A stretch of DNA of 64,000 bases from Suillus spraguei (lineage: Eukaryota; Basidiomycota; Agaricomycetes; Boletales; Suillaceae), in contig JABCPU010000131.1 of NCBI GenBank assembly GCA_016800925.1, positions 102,190-166,189 on the forward strand. The letters run 5' to 3'. Both the position numbers and the translations under genes were made by a program. This document shows positions 12,991-24,980 of this stretch, in pieces. The notes under the pieces were generated by a model. That model was not told the origin of the DNA. It saw only the letters and a list, made by a program, of their open reading frames with translations, and ran no database searches. Numbering within the stretch: the first letter of the stretch is position 1; each line of letters starts with the position of its first letter.

Positions 12991-13695
12991 ACGGAATGCA
13001 AGCCATGGGGGACTGGGTCTTGGTTCGTTTTTGCTCAGCTTCAATAAAGTTTGTTCTAAATCACTGCACAATAGATACATCTGATCATCGCAGGCCAGAT
13101 GAACCAGATGCACACTTATTACCTGTATTTCGTATCATGGAGGAGGAAGTTTCAACTAGTTATTATGGAATGCTCTGATCATGAGGATAATGATGGAACA
13201 TACCAGTGGTAACTTATTATAGAATTCATTGTAATGGTGCTTGGTCGTGCCATAAATAACGGAGTTCGTAGAGGTGTACGGAGTCCCTACAACACACCTG
13301 CCTAGTATGGTGTGGTCACACTATTATATAACAGAGCGCGGCCGGCAACTAATTGAGCCCATGAACCGGAAATTCCCCCGAATAACCAGACATTCTGCTG
13401 TTCACTTCCGAGTCCATCGATGTAAGGTAACTTCTGGTATGTTATGGAAGAACTCGAAGAATTAATTAACCTATAGTTCATTTCACGGTTGGATCATGTC
13501 GACATGCTTATGTGCTTGACAAATACAACCTCCAACACTTGCACAGACACACAAGGTGGCACTACTACTAGGCGGTACAAGCAAGCTTAGCCTCCGAAGG
13601 TCCGTCACCAATGTTAAGCGGAACCGGACACTTCATCATGCGAGAATGACGTCTTCGTCGACACGTATTTAACTATGGTAGGAGGTGCGCCCCCA
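12991..13695. other. Intergenic upstream of the transcription factor
   Basis: No gene supported. Presumably contains the promoter of the Zn2Cys6 regulator that starts at 13737; I cannot point to a specific site. Confidence 0.45.
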
Positions 13696-13740
13696 ATGGA
13701 TCCTCGACATCACAAGGACTTTCCCGGTTCTGTGCAATGA
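13696..13740 (+). promoter_or_regulatory. Upstream ORF overlapping the regulator start (ATGA)
   Basis: A 14-codon ORF begins with ATG at 13696 and ends with TGA at 13738-13740, so its stop overlaps the main ATG (13737-13739) by two bases. Such an arrangement can couple or reduce translation of the downstream protein. Whether the mRNA includes this ATG is not known. Confidence 0.5.
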
Positions 13741-15893
13741 CTACATCTGGTTCAAGCAGTAGTCTAAGCCACCCACTCGGAGGCCTTCAACGCGGTAAAG
13801 CGTGCATTGCATGCAGACGTCGAAAAGTCGTTCGTAGATGCAATCCGTGTTATCTGAGACTTGCTCACTTGTCCCCTTAGAGGTGTGATGGTACTCGACC
13901 AACGTGTGGTCAATGCATTCGTGGTAACAGGCTCGACGACTGTGAATACACAGATGGCCATGGTCGGTCTCGGACACACATGCTGGAACAAGACATTGCA
14001 CGTCTTCGAGCTCGAGTGCATGAGCTCGAGCATCCCGACCACATTTCGCCCGCGGTTGCGCTACATCATCCTTACTCATCGGCCGACGTCCCGCAAGACT
14101 CTTCTGTCCAATTTGGCTTCCAGCCTTCCTATATGTTTGCGTCAACTTCATCTGCATCAAGTCCTGAAGCGTGTAAGTACTCACAAGGCGATGATCACCC
14201 TGTCTCATCATTATTTAGCGTCAAGTTCTAGTGCCCAAACTACATGGGGTGATTTCAGCCCGAGCAGCTGGTGGACTCGAGAAGATCCTTCAAATCAAAT
14301 TGTACTAGAATCGTAAGTTAGTAATCCAGTATGTTCGTCCATAGTTTGTTGATTGTGATTTTACGAGCAGTTTGAACAAAATATTACCTTACGCGGACGA
14401 CCTTGGCTTTTTCCTGCATATCCCGCGCCTACGCAACACACTTATGACCGCTTCTTCTGGTCGTATTCCTAATGCATTGCAAAACGCCATTATTCTCTTA
14501 TGTCTCCACATCACGGAAACGAAGCAGACCGCCTTCGAGCCGACATTGTTATCGAGATGTTTGGTTCAACTAGCTGATATCTTACCTTCCTGCAGCACAA
14601 GTACTCGAGATCTGCTGAATGTCCTACAAACAGAAGTCCTGATTACATATTACTTATTCCGGGTTGGACGGACAGTCGAGGCGAAGTACCATTCAGGCGC
14701 GGCGGCCAGCCTTGTTCTGGCATTTCGACTTCATTCTTCTTCCCTTCTTGAAGGAGAAACCAATACACCTACAGATATGCAGTCTGTTTCGTTCGACATG
14801 TTCAGGATAACTCTTCCAAATCCAGTCGACGATATCGAGCAGACAGAAGCCATACATGCATTCTGGAGTGTTTTCACTCAAGACAAGAGTATATCCGCCG
14901 TTCTGGGGGTTCCACCCAGCATCGATAGATCCATTAGAGTATCCATCCCCTGGTCCGGACAAATGCAGGAGGTCAACTCATCCGATCAAGATATCCACCT
15001 TACGAGCGGCAGGCAGGGGATCGGATCTCAAGTAGACACCATACAACAGTTCCTTGTCAACGGACAGAGTGAGAGTGGAGATTCCGACTCATCGCTTGCC
15101 TTCCACGCAAAAGTAGCTGTGGTGCTTGATGAGGTGAACAATTTGGTGGAGCAATACACGTCAGGTAGGTGAAGTTGGCACACAATTTTGTTCTTCTAAT
15201 ATCCTTGCATTTCAGATTCACGGATTCAACAAACACAGTCATTCCAAGTACGATTTACGTCGCTCGAGACACTCATACAAGATCTCCAAGCATCTCTTCC
15301 GTTCAAACTGTCCTTGTCAGCAACTAAGGCGTCACCATCGTCTTCGCGATCAAGTCTTACTCCTCCGTTACCTCATTTTGTTTCTCGTCGTTCAATTTAC
15401 ATGCAATCCCTTCTATCTCTCGCTACCATCCGGTTGCATAGTCCCTTCCGTGACTCCCACCTCTTGTCGAATGTCGAAATCGTCACCGCGGCCTTGCTGA
15501 TAGCCCATGCCTTGCAATGCGTAAACGTAAATACACTACAATATTTTGATCCTGACATCGTGAGTTATAATTATGGAGCTTTTGGTATTTAATTCTTTAC
15601 AGTTTTTTCTCGCCAGATAATATGGATAAAAGCTTCCTTCGTGATTCATGCAGAAATCACGCGTCTGCACGCCTGGCCAACTCAGTTCCCCGTACGCGAC
15701 GAAAGACTTGTCCGGGCCCTAAGGACCGTATTAGGTGTATTAAGAGACGTTGCAGACCATTGCCCTGTGCTCAGTACGTTTTAGTTTTCCCCTTGCAGAC
15801 AAGACATGTCATTAATATAGGCCACCCATAACAGGACTGCGGACAAAATTAGAAACTGTATTACCCCTTCTTGAACACCTCGGTACTCAGTAA
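13737..15893 (+). CDS. Zn2Cys6 fungal transcription factor
   Basis: Seven exons can be joined without a stop (13737-13829, 13881-14172, 14219-14312, 14371-15164, 15216-15559, 15617-15773, 15835-15893), giving about 610 residues. The first junction creates the binuclear zinc cluster: GKACIACRRRKVRCDG, then TRPTCGQC, then DDCEY, i.e. six cysteines spaced as in Gal4-type proteins, at residues 23-55. A basic linker (GHGRSRTH) and a short coiled coil (MLEQDIARLRARVHELEHP) follow, the usual dimerisation element. The long exon 4 and exon 5 form the helical middle-homology region found in fungal-specific regulators (for example PYADDLGFFLHIPRLRN). Nuclear DNA-binding regulator by family; target genes unknown. 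Its last exon lies inside the first unit of a tandem repeat. Confidence 0.87.
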
Positions 15894-16110
15894 TCCTTTT
15901 GCTGGGATGTATCAACCTTTTCTTATAGACACTATACCTTTCGTTGAATTGTATTACCCCTTCTTGAATACCTTCGTACTTTTTTCATTAGCATGTACCA
16001 ACCTTTTTTTTCATAAACATGACACCTCTGTATCACCCCTTAATGCTTCGGTACTTTTTGTCAGCATGTATCAACCTTTTGGCATAAATGTCACATCTCA
16101 TATTGTTCTC
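15860..16110 (+). repeat. Degenerate three-copy tandem repeat at the 3' end of the regulator
   Basis: Units begin at about 15860, 15953 and 16032 with ATTACCCCTT or ATCACCCCTT and share the internal blocks CGGTACT or CGTACTTTT, GCATGTATCAACCTTTT and a closing ACACC or ACATCTC run. Period is about 93 then 79 bases. The first unit overlaps the last coding bases and stop codon of the regulator. Confidence 0.7.
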
Positions 16111-16243
16111 CATTTCATACACTACGATCATAACTAATCTGCGTTTTTCTGTCATGTACACACAATCTGATATTGTAGCATTACGTGTCTGCTAGACCCA
16201 TCAACGGCGATACCGGTTGGATGGCTGTGGGCTGATATAAACT

Positions 16244-16928
16244 TTATTGTCCGACCTCAGACAAAAAACACATACATGCAGGGGAGATTCTCCCCTTTCT
16301 GAGAGCTTGTAGGTTGACCTTTGTTCCATCCTGCGATTTCAACGTCACTGTGTTTTTGCTGGGGATGAAAGCGTTTGCGTTGCCATTCAGGCTCCGTGTT
16401 GGGGAAGTCAGCGCTGGACTTGGGGAGGGGGACGATCTTGCGCTCTGCGAAGTTGTTGATGACAAGGCTTGAGTGATAAATACCGAATGCGCTTGACGAT
16501 CGTCCTCGATGTGCAATGTATGCACGTATGGTACAAGTTCTTTCCACGAATCCTCGTCGATGAGTACCTTTGTGGGATCAACTGTCCCATCTTCGCGATA
16601 GAATGCAGCATGCATAACACGCGAGTCTTCAGGAAGCTCCATAGAGGCTTTGAGAAGCCCAGCTACAGTCTGCATGAGTCGATCAGCACTGGGAAACTAG
16701 GACTCGGGACAGGACGGGACTCACCCTGAACGGCACACGCGAGAGATGCTCCCTTCCGAATGCCTTGATTATGGATCCCTTTACACCCGAATACTCGACC
16801 ATGATAGGCGATGATCTTGGCAGGGAGGAAATGAGACGTAAGGCCTCCATGCATTGCGCAAGACCTGACGCCACATCATTAGGCGACGATGCCAATTGGG
16901 AGAGTATCTTAAGTTGAGAGCGGCTCAT
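16244..16928 (-). CDS. Small conserved basidiomycete protein, unknown function
   Basis: Two exons. The first starts at the ATG at 16928 (MSRSQLKILSQLASSPNDVA) and includes ALRLISSLPRSSPIMVEYSG and KAFGREHLSRVPFR; a GTGAGT...GCAG intron joins it to TVAGLLKASMELPED. The second exon continues with MHAAFYREDGTVDPTKVLID, a WKELVPYVHTLHIED segment, then a Ser/Pro-rich linker and the C-terminus CFLSEVGQ. About 210 residues, no signal peptide or membrane segment. I do not recognise the family. Mixed helix/strand N-terminal half and disordered tail suggest a small soluble domain protein. Confidence 0.7.
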
Positions 16929-16948
16929 CGTCTGCACAGAGGTCGCAT
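16925..16948 (-). promoter_or_regulatory. Upstream ORF overlapping the gene start (ATGA)
   Basis: An eight-codon ORF including stop (ATG at 16948, TGA at 16927-16925) ends on the main start codon, which occupies 16928-16926. The same stop/start overlap is seen in front of the zinc-cluster regulator at 13737. Confidence 0.45.
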
Positions 16949-18004
16949 CTTATCGATTGCCTTGAGTGATGATCATCACGCACCTAGTATTGCAAAGGTT
17001 GGTTTGAAATTGCAATGATCTGAGAGGGAAGGGGGACAGATATCGGCGGGTAGAGAATCGTTTTAGTCATATATTATCGCCTTGTCGCAACACGTTGCAA
17101 CAGGCCGCGATGCAGGTGTTCGGTATTGGCTATTAGCTAACGTGCGCAGCTGACACGGATATCGATCTGGGATATCAATCAGAGAGCTCGAGGTCGATTC
17201 CAATTGATAGAAGCATAATTAACGTACCACAAAGGAGATAATTTGCAACGTGAGTGGACCTGCAGGCCCCTGCGTGGCTTGTGCGTAGCCTTGATACCTA
17301 AAACAGAACAAAGACCCATTCAATCCTGTGCAGCTGAATCATTCAACAACGTTGATCTTGGGCGAATCTGGAGTGTGCACAGTGGCAATGAACTTCATGG
17401 TGATGCATATGGGTAAGCACACAGGATCGAGGAAAATGTCTGACCCAAGGCTAGCACCAACTTTGTCCACGCCGATGATATTAAATGCTACCGAAGGGAC
17501 TGGCGGTCTTTCGTCTCGGTAACTTCCACTTTGACAGAACTGCCAAAAGTCCAAGTTCTCACTGAAGTAACATCACGACATACAGTGCCAAAAACGTACA
17601 CCCATCGGATCACTTGATCGTTCGCTATTCGGAGAGCGGTTGGCGTCTCTTCCCGCCATCTTACGAACTGCCGCTGCCGAGTAGTACAACAGATATTACG
17701 GTAATGTACAGCCTGAGTGTCCTGCTGTCCCCAATCTCTGGGCTTCATGGGGTGTTGGGGCTCTTACTTCGGGTCCTTTCGATCTTCCTGGTACCTTCTA
17801 TTGGTGAGCCTCTTTCCATTCGTTCACTTTCAGTTCGATATTCGTGGTTCATTTCGAGCGTCTCTCCAATTTTTGTTATGATGGATCGCTCTACAGAGGC
17901 CAAATTCATAGTCTGGTTCGCCAGCATTCCGTGCAATTTCACTTTCTCGTCTTGTTAGTGTGTTGGCAGAGACTGAAGTTTTGTCTTGGGAATACAAGGT
18001 CCCA
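16949..18004. other. Intergenic with a weak minus-strand coding signal
   Basis: Minus-strand readings at about 17488-17650 (WVYVFGTVCRDVTSV and TFGSSVKVEVTETK) and 17339-17520 (VAFNIIGVDKVGASLGSD, then PDSPKINVVE-stop) look protein-like and are adjacent, but they lie in different frames with no clean intron between them. Unrecognised; possibly a broken gene. Confidence 0.35.
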
Positions 18005-19166
18005 ATGATGGCATTCATCTTGTTGTTAGTCCCCGGTGCGGTCCCTTGTCTGGCACAGTGTCGGACTTCAACGCCGGTATAAATCTTCCTCAATTCAAGA
18101 CCATTGTTGCATTTGGCGTTCGTAGGTGTTTTCCCGTCGACATCTCAGCTTGCTAATGAGTTCGTCCAGGACTCATTCACTGATGGCGGGAGACACGACG
18201 GTGGCCCTCTGGAGCCTGCTGTGATGATACCACCAAGTATCCTAGCAGGCGGTCGTTCCACCAACGGACCTGTTTGGGTCGAGGGTATTGCCAATGATAT
18301 TGGCGCCAAGGTCATGGATTATGCCGTACGTTTTACCCCACAATCAGTTCATATTTTGACGTCTTGTAGTGGTCAAGTGCTGTCACAAACATCAGCTTAT
18401 GGCCTAGCAACCCATATCCGCGAGACTTCATCATGCAGAGTGTGCTCTCTCCTCACTTACGACGAAGCACATTTGATTTATCGCCTCTTTAGCAACAACA
18501 TTCATAAACCAATCCAATGACTTGGATCCGGAGACCACTCTGTATGCGATATTCTTTGGAATTAAGTGAGCGTTGCAGCATGTGTGCAGTCCCAATCTAA
18601 CTCCGTGCCATAGCGACTGGGGGGACTCCTTTGGTATTAACTTGAAATCATGGACCCAAACCAATGATGATTGATACTACTATCTTCCAGTGGACGGAAA
18701 CCACCTACAAGAGGCAGCGCGAGATATGCTAGGCCAGATCGCTCTTCTCGCTTCTCCGCCCACAAATGCCCGCAATTTTCTCATTACTGATGCATACGGT
18801 CGCGGAAATCATAACGCATGGGGAGAGGCGTGGCTTCAATCAATTTTTGATGGTCTCGTCGCATTCCGCTCCCAGGATCTTCCCTTAAATTTGGCTTTTG
18901 CCGATTTTGCGACTATTTGGGATGGAGTGCTTGGATCTGATCCGGGCTATGAGGCTTTTGGGTATACGAACCCGGGTGCTTGCTACATCGATGGCAATGC
19001 TTGCGATGACCCGGAGCATTATTTCTATTGGTTTGACGGGTGAGTTCAGTATGAATGCTGCACATGATGTTTGATGAAGTAACGCTTTCTCAGGCATCCT
19101 TCTAAACAGACTCATAGGATCATGGCGGACTACGTGGAGGAGGTACTGACACATTGTCGTGTATAA
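18005..19166 (+). CDS. GDSL/SGNH esterase, carbohydrate esterase family 16-like
   Basis: Secreted acylesterase by family. Block I is FKTIVAFGDSFTDGGR, where an intron separates G from DSFTD and the Ser is the nucleophile. PPSILAGGRSTNGPVWVEGI follows with the block II Gly, then block III in FFGIND, whose Asn completes the oxyanion hole. The last exon has a catalytic Asp-x-x-His: DGHPSKQTHRIMADYVEE after the join. Introns at about 18329, 18441, 18567, 18633 and 19040 each restore frame; an apparent stop near 18668 lies inside one. Family members deacetylate xylan-derived oligosaccharides. The 5' end is uncertain: a convincing signal peptide (ATG at 18005, MMAFILLLVPGAVPCLAQ) sits directly before the mature start but one frame off, so a small undetected intron or a frameshift is needed. 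Confidence 0.78.
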
Positions 19167-19608
19167 TTTTGTTCGTGCTCGCTGTTTTGCGCCAGGAGTC
19201 CAACTAAGAGCAGAAACCGATGTATGTACTATCATTGAGAATATCATGTAACACATCAAGTCGTGCCGATTCTCTTACACGTAGGAAGACGCACACAGCG
19301 CGAATCTGAAAGTTACTCCTACACGGCCAACATCTTATGATGCAAATACGAGGATAACGAATAGAATATGTATGCACCGCAGCGTGCAACTTGGATGATT
19401 AAGTCCAATTTCCTAAACCAAACGCCGCTGCCCATATGGTCCGTCTTCGCATTGGTAATTAGAGCATCAGCTGTGTAAGTTGGTCCGAAATAAAGGTAAG
19501 TAACAAATACCGAGAATCCTATAGTAGCAAGTATTGTACTTCAGGGGTATCACGTAGCAGACAAGCATTCCCTTGTCATGGTCCTCGTTCCACGTCAACG
19601 CCTTCGAT

Positions 19609-21531
19609 TCATTTCACCTCCCACAAACTCGAATGATCAGATCCTTCCGCAGGTACATGGTCTACGACCACCGAGCGCTCGACGCGCACACGTATACCGA
19701 GATCTATGTCATCGCCGTTATTGGCAATCCCATTGCGAGGCGATGGGGGCGCGAATTCTGCATCCTTGGAGCTTTTCGACTGGGTATTGTGGCTATTGGA
19801 GACGAATTGGGACCGGGCACCGGAAAACATGTTTTTACGCGCTGTAAGCGTGGGACGCGCGATGACCACGTTTTCAAAGCGTTGGGGGTCCAGGTCTGTC
19901 ATTTCTTTGGGGCGCGAGTGGGCGGAGCGGGAGTAATGGAGCAAATAGACGCGGTGAGGGTTAGTGGGATAACAGTCAAGCCCCGGAGAGGTGCGTACCT
20001 CGTATATGGATGAGGATCCGTTGGCTCATGATCCAAGTCACAGCATAACCCATGGATGCCCTAGTGACGCCAATGGAACAGTCTTGATTTCGGACAATGC
20101 AAAATAATGTGACACTCACCCTGCTGACTAACAAGGGAAGCAAGCCAATATAATCACTGAGTTTCCCCGGTGCATCAGTATTTGAGCCTACGTACCTGAG
20201 TCTGGAAATTGGTCGTATGATAAAGGATGAGGTTCAGTACGTTCGACACTGAAGAAATATTAAGAGGGTGATCATCGCAAGGAGAGCGTCACTTGCCGGT
20301 CAACGTAATGAAGTATCCAATGCCATCATAGATCAGGCTAAGTTCAGTGAGTGATGCGGATAGACTCTGCCAGGGACAAATAACTCACACCCGTGTCAGC
20401 CGTTCTACTCTAATAGTAATGGTTTAGCGACGGAAGACAGGGGAGAGAAAGGACACACCTGCCGCTCATAGGATTATACTGCAGGAGGTATTTGGTAGAA
20501 ATCGACACCATCACGATGTCGTAAAGCAGCGCAGCGAGGTAGAAGAACCAGGTTGACAATGTTTTACCAGCATCTGCTGGGGTGCAGCTATGGTAAATGA
20601 AGATATTAGACGAGAGGTCACACTGATAATGAAGGAACCACTTACTTTCCCTAAAAAATATCACTGTTTGTGTGACATCTCGTTATGAGGAACGCTGACG
20701 TACATCAATAACAACAGCTGTTAATTTTAGGTCAGTACGAGCCCAGGATTAAAATATAGGTCGGAGCTTACGGGCCCGCCCATACATATCAGTGAACCAC
20801 TCCACCTAAAACGTATGAGCGAGGAATGTCATGGTTGTGTAGTAAGAGCCTACCGAAACTAAGGAAAAGTATGCCGCCAATAGAGCAATTCCAACACGCC
20901 TATCTCTCCTTGCAATATTGTATGTCCTGTACGATGCTTCAGTTTGTGCAGCTCGCAACCCATAAAAAACTGCAGGACGTACCTGACACCTAGGATGACC
21001 TGTGATATCATAGTTTGTACGGCTACGGTATGGTTAAAAGAGTCCTGGTTTGTGAACATCAACAGGGCAAACCTTTGAAGACAGGAATAACAAGATAATA
21101 TTGTTGACAAGCTTGTTGAGTGAATCCGGTTGAAAAATATCCATAATTGCTGGTTACTAGAGTCACGATACTGATATAGCTGCATTGAGTGTGAGCTAAA
21201 AAAAAACCATGTGTAAGAGAATGAGGACAAAAAATACCGTATGAGAATGAATAAGACACAGGATAGACTGTTGGACATCGGGTTCGTCAACTGCGGTACG
21301 TGAACGCTGGGATGTACATACCTCATATTAAAAAAAGACGATTGGCTTCGATAAAAACGCCATTCTGCAGGGAGTGTGAGGATATAACTGAACATAATCA
21401 GTCAAGACACCGTGACAGCTACAGGAACACAGAGAAACAAAGTCTTACTCGTAAGATGCGATGGAGATGGATGCTACTCGCATATACTTCTCCATCGTTG
21501 TAGTATCTAGAGCAACCAATATCTGTGCCAT
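19609..21531 (-). CDS. DUF6533-type multi-pass membrane protein
   Basis: Many-exon gene starting at the ATG at 21531. Joined exons read MEKYMRVASISIASYDYILT then LPAEWRFYRSQ, the opening helix and loop diagnostic of the DUF6533 family. Further exons give CVLFILIRY, QACQQYYLVIPVFK-VILGVR, TYNIARRDRRVGIALLAAYF, a loop with EWFTDMYGR, STWFFYLAALLYDIVMVSIS, LIYDGIGYFITLT, NVLNLILYHTTNF and GYAVTWIMSQRILIHIR, followed by a soluble tail ending SSLWEVK. The family is abundant and uncharacterised in Agaricomycetes, with about seven helices. Function unknown. Most junctions are GT-AG and in phase; the exons around 21170-21270 and 20690 are the least certain. Confidence 0.78.
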
Positions 21532-23416
21532 GGTATATGGATGAAAGCCGGGTTGATTCTGGTATAGTCAAATGTGTCCTCAATAGATCAGGATGGGGTA
21601 GATCAAGGCTCCGTCTAAGCAAGCTTATAACGAAGGCTCCTGAACAATGGACTCTATGACCTGGATACTTCGCTTTCGATAGGGAGAGGAAGGAAGACTG
21701 AGGCGGAGAGGAGCAACATTTTCTATCAGAATGACACTTTAAATTTAAACATGTTTCGAGTGAGTGTTCCTCGGAAAGCTTGATTAGAGTCTAGACTTGT
21801 GCGAGGGTCGCAGTAAAACTTTAACGCAAGCCAGCAAAGCATTCAGGTCCAATCCACGTCAATGATGTAAGCAGGGGTTTATTGATAAGGTCGATCTTCA
21901 CGTCACCGACGTTCGTACCTAGAGGTTTTACATGATCGAATGAGAGGTCCGAGGCTGCACGTTAGTTTTTCATTTATTCCGTTATCACAAGCTTTGTGTG
22001 CTTCGGAGTCGTGTTTTTGTACCCCAAAATATAACTAGACTAGTATCTGGTTATCATTGCGCGGGAAGCTATACCAGCCATCTGAAGTCTACCTGTCGTC
22101 ACAGTCTCTTACATGATGGTGCATGGACAACATTTTGATAATGACAGTGATGCTGGCGTGCCTGACCTGAATAAACTAATCAAAGGAAGGGGCGACTTCG
22201 AGTTTGTCACAAACTGGATGATCTTGAGAATAGAGGCACCGTAATACGAAATAGAGATAGTGCTGTTTGAGGTCGTGATGACTGATGACGAATAACAAGC
22301 AGTTTCTGTGATGCTCGATGTTAATAGCATCGATAAAACCCGTCACTGGTCTAAAGAATACATTCTTCACTCGCTGCCAAACAACATTGAGTTTCTTACA
22401 TTAGGCTAGTTGCAATAGTACTTGTTCAAAGAGCATTAGACTTCTAGGTGATACAGAGGATATATATTAATTACCAACACATGAACATCAAACGACATCA
22501 ATATATCATTCGAAGCAACTACTACCAGAGAATCGAGCAACTCGGTTGGAAGAGCGCTTCTTGGCATCTGCATTAGTATGCTTTTCAACCATGTTTTCGT
22601 TGAATCGGATGAATAGATCGATTAAAATAAGGCCGATAACAGACACATTGAGACGTACACGGTTATTGAGGACGGGAGAAACCGCCGCCATTTGTAACAA
22701 AGAGTTGACGGCAAAACAAAAGACAGATCGAGTTTCGTGGTGGTTAGATGTAGGGGTGATCAACGAGTTCATCGGGGTGTTGAATGTACAATCGATGCAA
22801 GAAGTGGCTCATTTAATATTTACGAGCTTTAGTAGCTTGAGTTATCTACACAACTCACTTTGCTCTCTTTTGTATTGATTCCTCGAGCGTATCACGCCAG
22901 TGTGCTTAGGGAAAGCTTTCTTCCATTCGTAGGCTGTTCGTTGAGCCAACGCGTAGTATTGCTTAGGCAAAGTATTCTTCCCTTTACCCAGGAGGGGTAT
23001 AGTGGGGCCGGCGGGGTTCACGCAAAGTAAGAGTGGAGATAACTCAAATTTGGCCCTGTTCAACAATTCAGTCAGATTATTTCCTGGACTCGATCAAAAG
23101 AACTGGCTGATAGGAACATATCACTGCGAGATTTCACTAGGTATGGACCATACTTACCTTCACTGGGAGTGTTCTCGATATGAAATTGAAGTACATCACA
23201 TCGGAGTACCGAAATTTCATGAACCCTGAATAAATATAATTGCAATCCACAATGGCATCAGCCAGGGTACTTGTCTTATTCGTCCCTGCCAGGCTTCTGA
23301 ATCATGCTCAAGGGTATTTAAGCGTCTAGAAAACTGTTACGTGGGTACTTCGCTACTGACAAGTAAGAAAAGGCACTAACAATTACTGCTCAGATACACC
23401 ACGCATTTTCATTTTC
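21532..23416. other. Intergenic, weak ORFs only
   Basis: Nothing recognisable. A plus ORF at 22546-22878 and a minus ORF at 22506-22772 (hydrophobic stretch NVSVIGLILIDLFIRF) overlap each other; neither has a supporting motif. Confidence 0.4.
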
Positions 23417-24392
23417 ATGGCGTCGTATTTGCCTCTCCGAATGCATGATCTAGATCATCAACCTGAAGACGCAGAAGACGATATTCTCCTCCCCGACAAG
23501 CACATCACCTCTCAGCACCGCACTGTGAATCCCCCATCTACATGGCCTGCTTGGGCAGCGCTAGTATTACCGGTCGTCGCACTTATTTGCGCGTGTGCAT
23601 TGTATAGCATTGCCTCTATCTCTGTTTCCGGGCAGCGCAGTGTCAAAGGGTTGCGTCATCCGAGCCAGTTTCCAGGTATAGAATTGTTCGGCAACTCTCG
23701 ACAAAAGGAAAGGGGTACGTAAGATCATCGACTGTTAACAATGTCCTGAAAAAATTTGTGTGGCAGGCCCAAAGCTGTACTTTCCAAGTGAAATTGTACG
23801 GGTGAACAAAGCCTTACCTGACCAAGTGTATACTTCAGGCTCGCACGTCATACTAAGCGACAGCGTAAGTGGACCCGTGCCTTGAAGCAATTTTGTTATT
23901 GATATCGTTCCAGGAGTCGATGTTCTTTCAGTGGCACCTCGGCCGGTCCAGATTCGCGTCCTGCTATATCGATAGCTTCGTTCCCACTGTCGAAGATGGT
24001 CTTGCGGCCAACAAGTCCTACATCTCATCTGGGTCCATCACCGAAATCCAAATTTGGAATGTTACCACTCCTCCTGAGGGCATGAAGAGCCTCAGCTGGA
24101 ACACGCGACCCCAACGAATTGCTTTGATGGGTACCGTCGCGTTCCTTCCTGAGAAAGAGAAGATCGAGCGGTTAGGACTCGAAGATGGCTGGCAATCGCA
24201 GCTAGCCACGCGATTCCCGTGTGGTAGGAAAGCGAGCGTTGTCACCATCGAGGTTGCCTGCGATAGTTGTAGAATTGAATTCGAGCAATTGTTCTCAGTT
24301 CCTCCGTTGGGTGAGTACGGCGACATCACGGGGTTTGGATTGGCAGACTAATCCGATGATGTATAGCTTTCGACCTGATGGAGATTGGATAA
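23417..24392 (+). CDS. Single-pass membrane protein of a fungal conserved family
   Basis: Four exons: 23417 to about 23715, about 23767-23863, about 23914-24319 and about 24368-24392. The N-terminal tail is acidic and cytosolic-looking, followed by one transmembrane helix (WAALVLPVVALICACALYSI, near residue 55). The lumenal part starts with the conserved GLRHPSQFPGIEL, then PSEIVRVNKALPDQVY, FFQWHLGRSRFASCYID, ITEIQIWNVTTPPEGM and TIEVACDSCRIEFEQ. This layout (tail, one helix, GLRxPSQ, beta-rich domain with paired cysteines) matches a family common in Agaricomycetes that has no established role. A But2-like wall or secretory function would be a guess. Stop TAA at 24390. Confidence 0.72.
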
Positions 24393-24980
24393 GTGGCGGG
24401 TATCAGTGATACTTGTTACTTACGACTGATACGCATAATTTGGAAGTGCGTCGTGGCATTTGAGCAATGAACTTCGGGTTGTCAGAGTCCTCGCTGAGTC
24501 AACGTTGCAACTTTGGAATCACTGAACCAGCAACCCAGTTTGACGGTAGTTGACCGAAGAGGAGGTAAATAAAATCCTACCGTTGCACACGTGTAGGATT
24601 CGAAGGTGCTTATCATGGACTGTTGATGGACAGAATAGACGCTCCCAGTCGTATGTAGATTTAGCTATAACCCGTTCTTGAGCTCAAGGCGCCAACTGAA
24701 GCCTTCAATCCTGTAGCGATCGACTTGGAGCTGATAAGACATTGCACACCAAGATTGACATGTGACGCGGGAGTTTCTGTTGAACCGCCGGCTGCAATTT
24801 GGAACTTTGGTTCTCAGTCACAGCCTGGACCCAATCGAGAAGGAGATAAATTGCATGAATCATTATATGCTGCCGCAAACTTATCAGGCAAGCCACTCAT
24901 TGCAAATTGTACTGCCACGCTCTCCAATAAAGCACAAATAGTGAACAGGATGCGTACGATAAACTCCAAAGTGACATCCA

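Noticed and set aside
18654..18672. In-frame TGA in the CE16 esterase
   Set aside because: Lies within a 57-base GT-AG intron whose removal gives the expected block around DGNHLQ.
19573..20013. Plus-strand 146-codon reading opposite the DUF6533 gene tail
   Set aside because: No motif; the minus strand continues the DUF6533 protein in phase.
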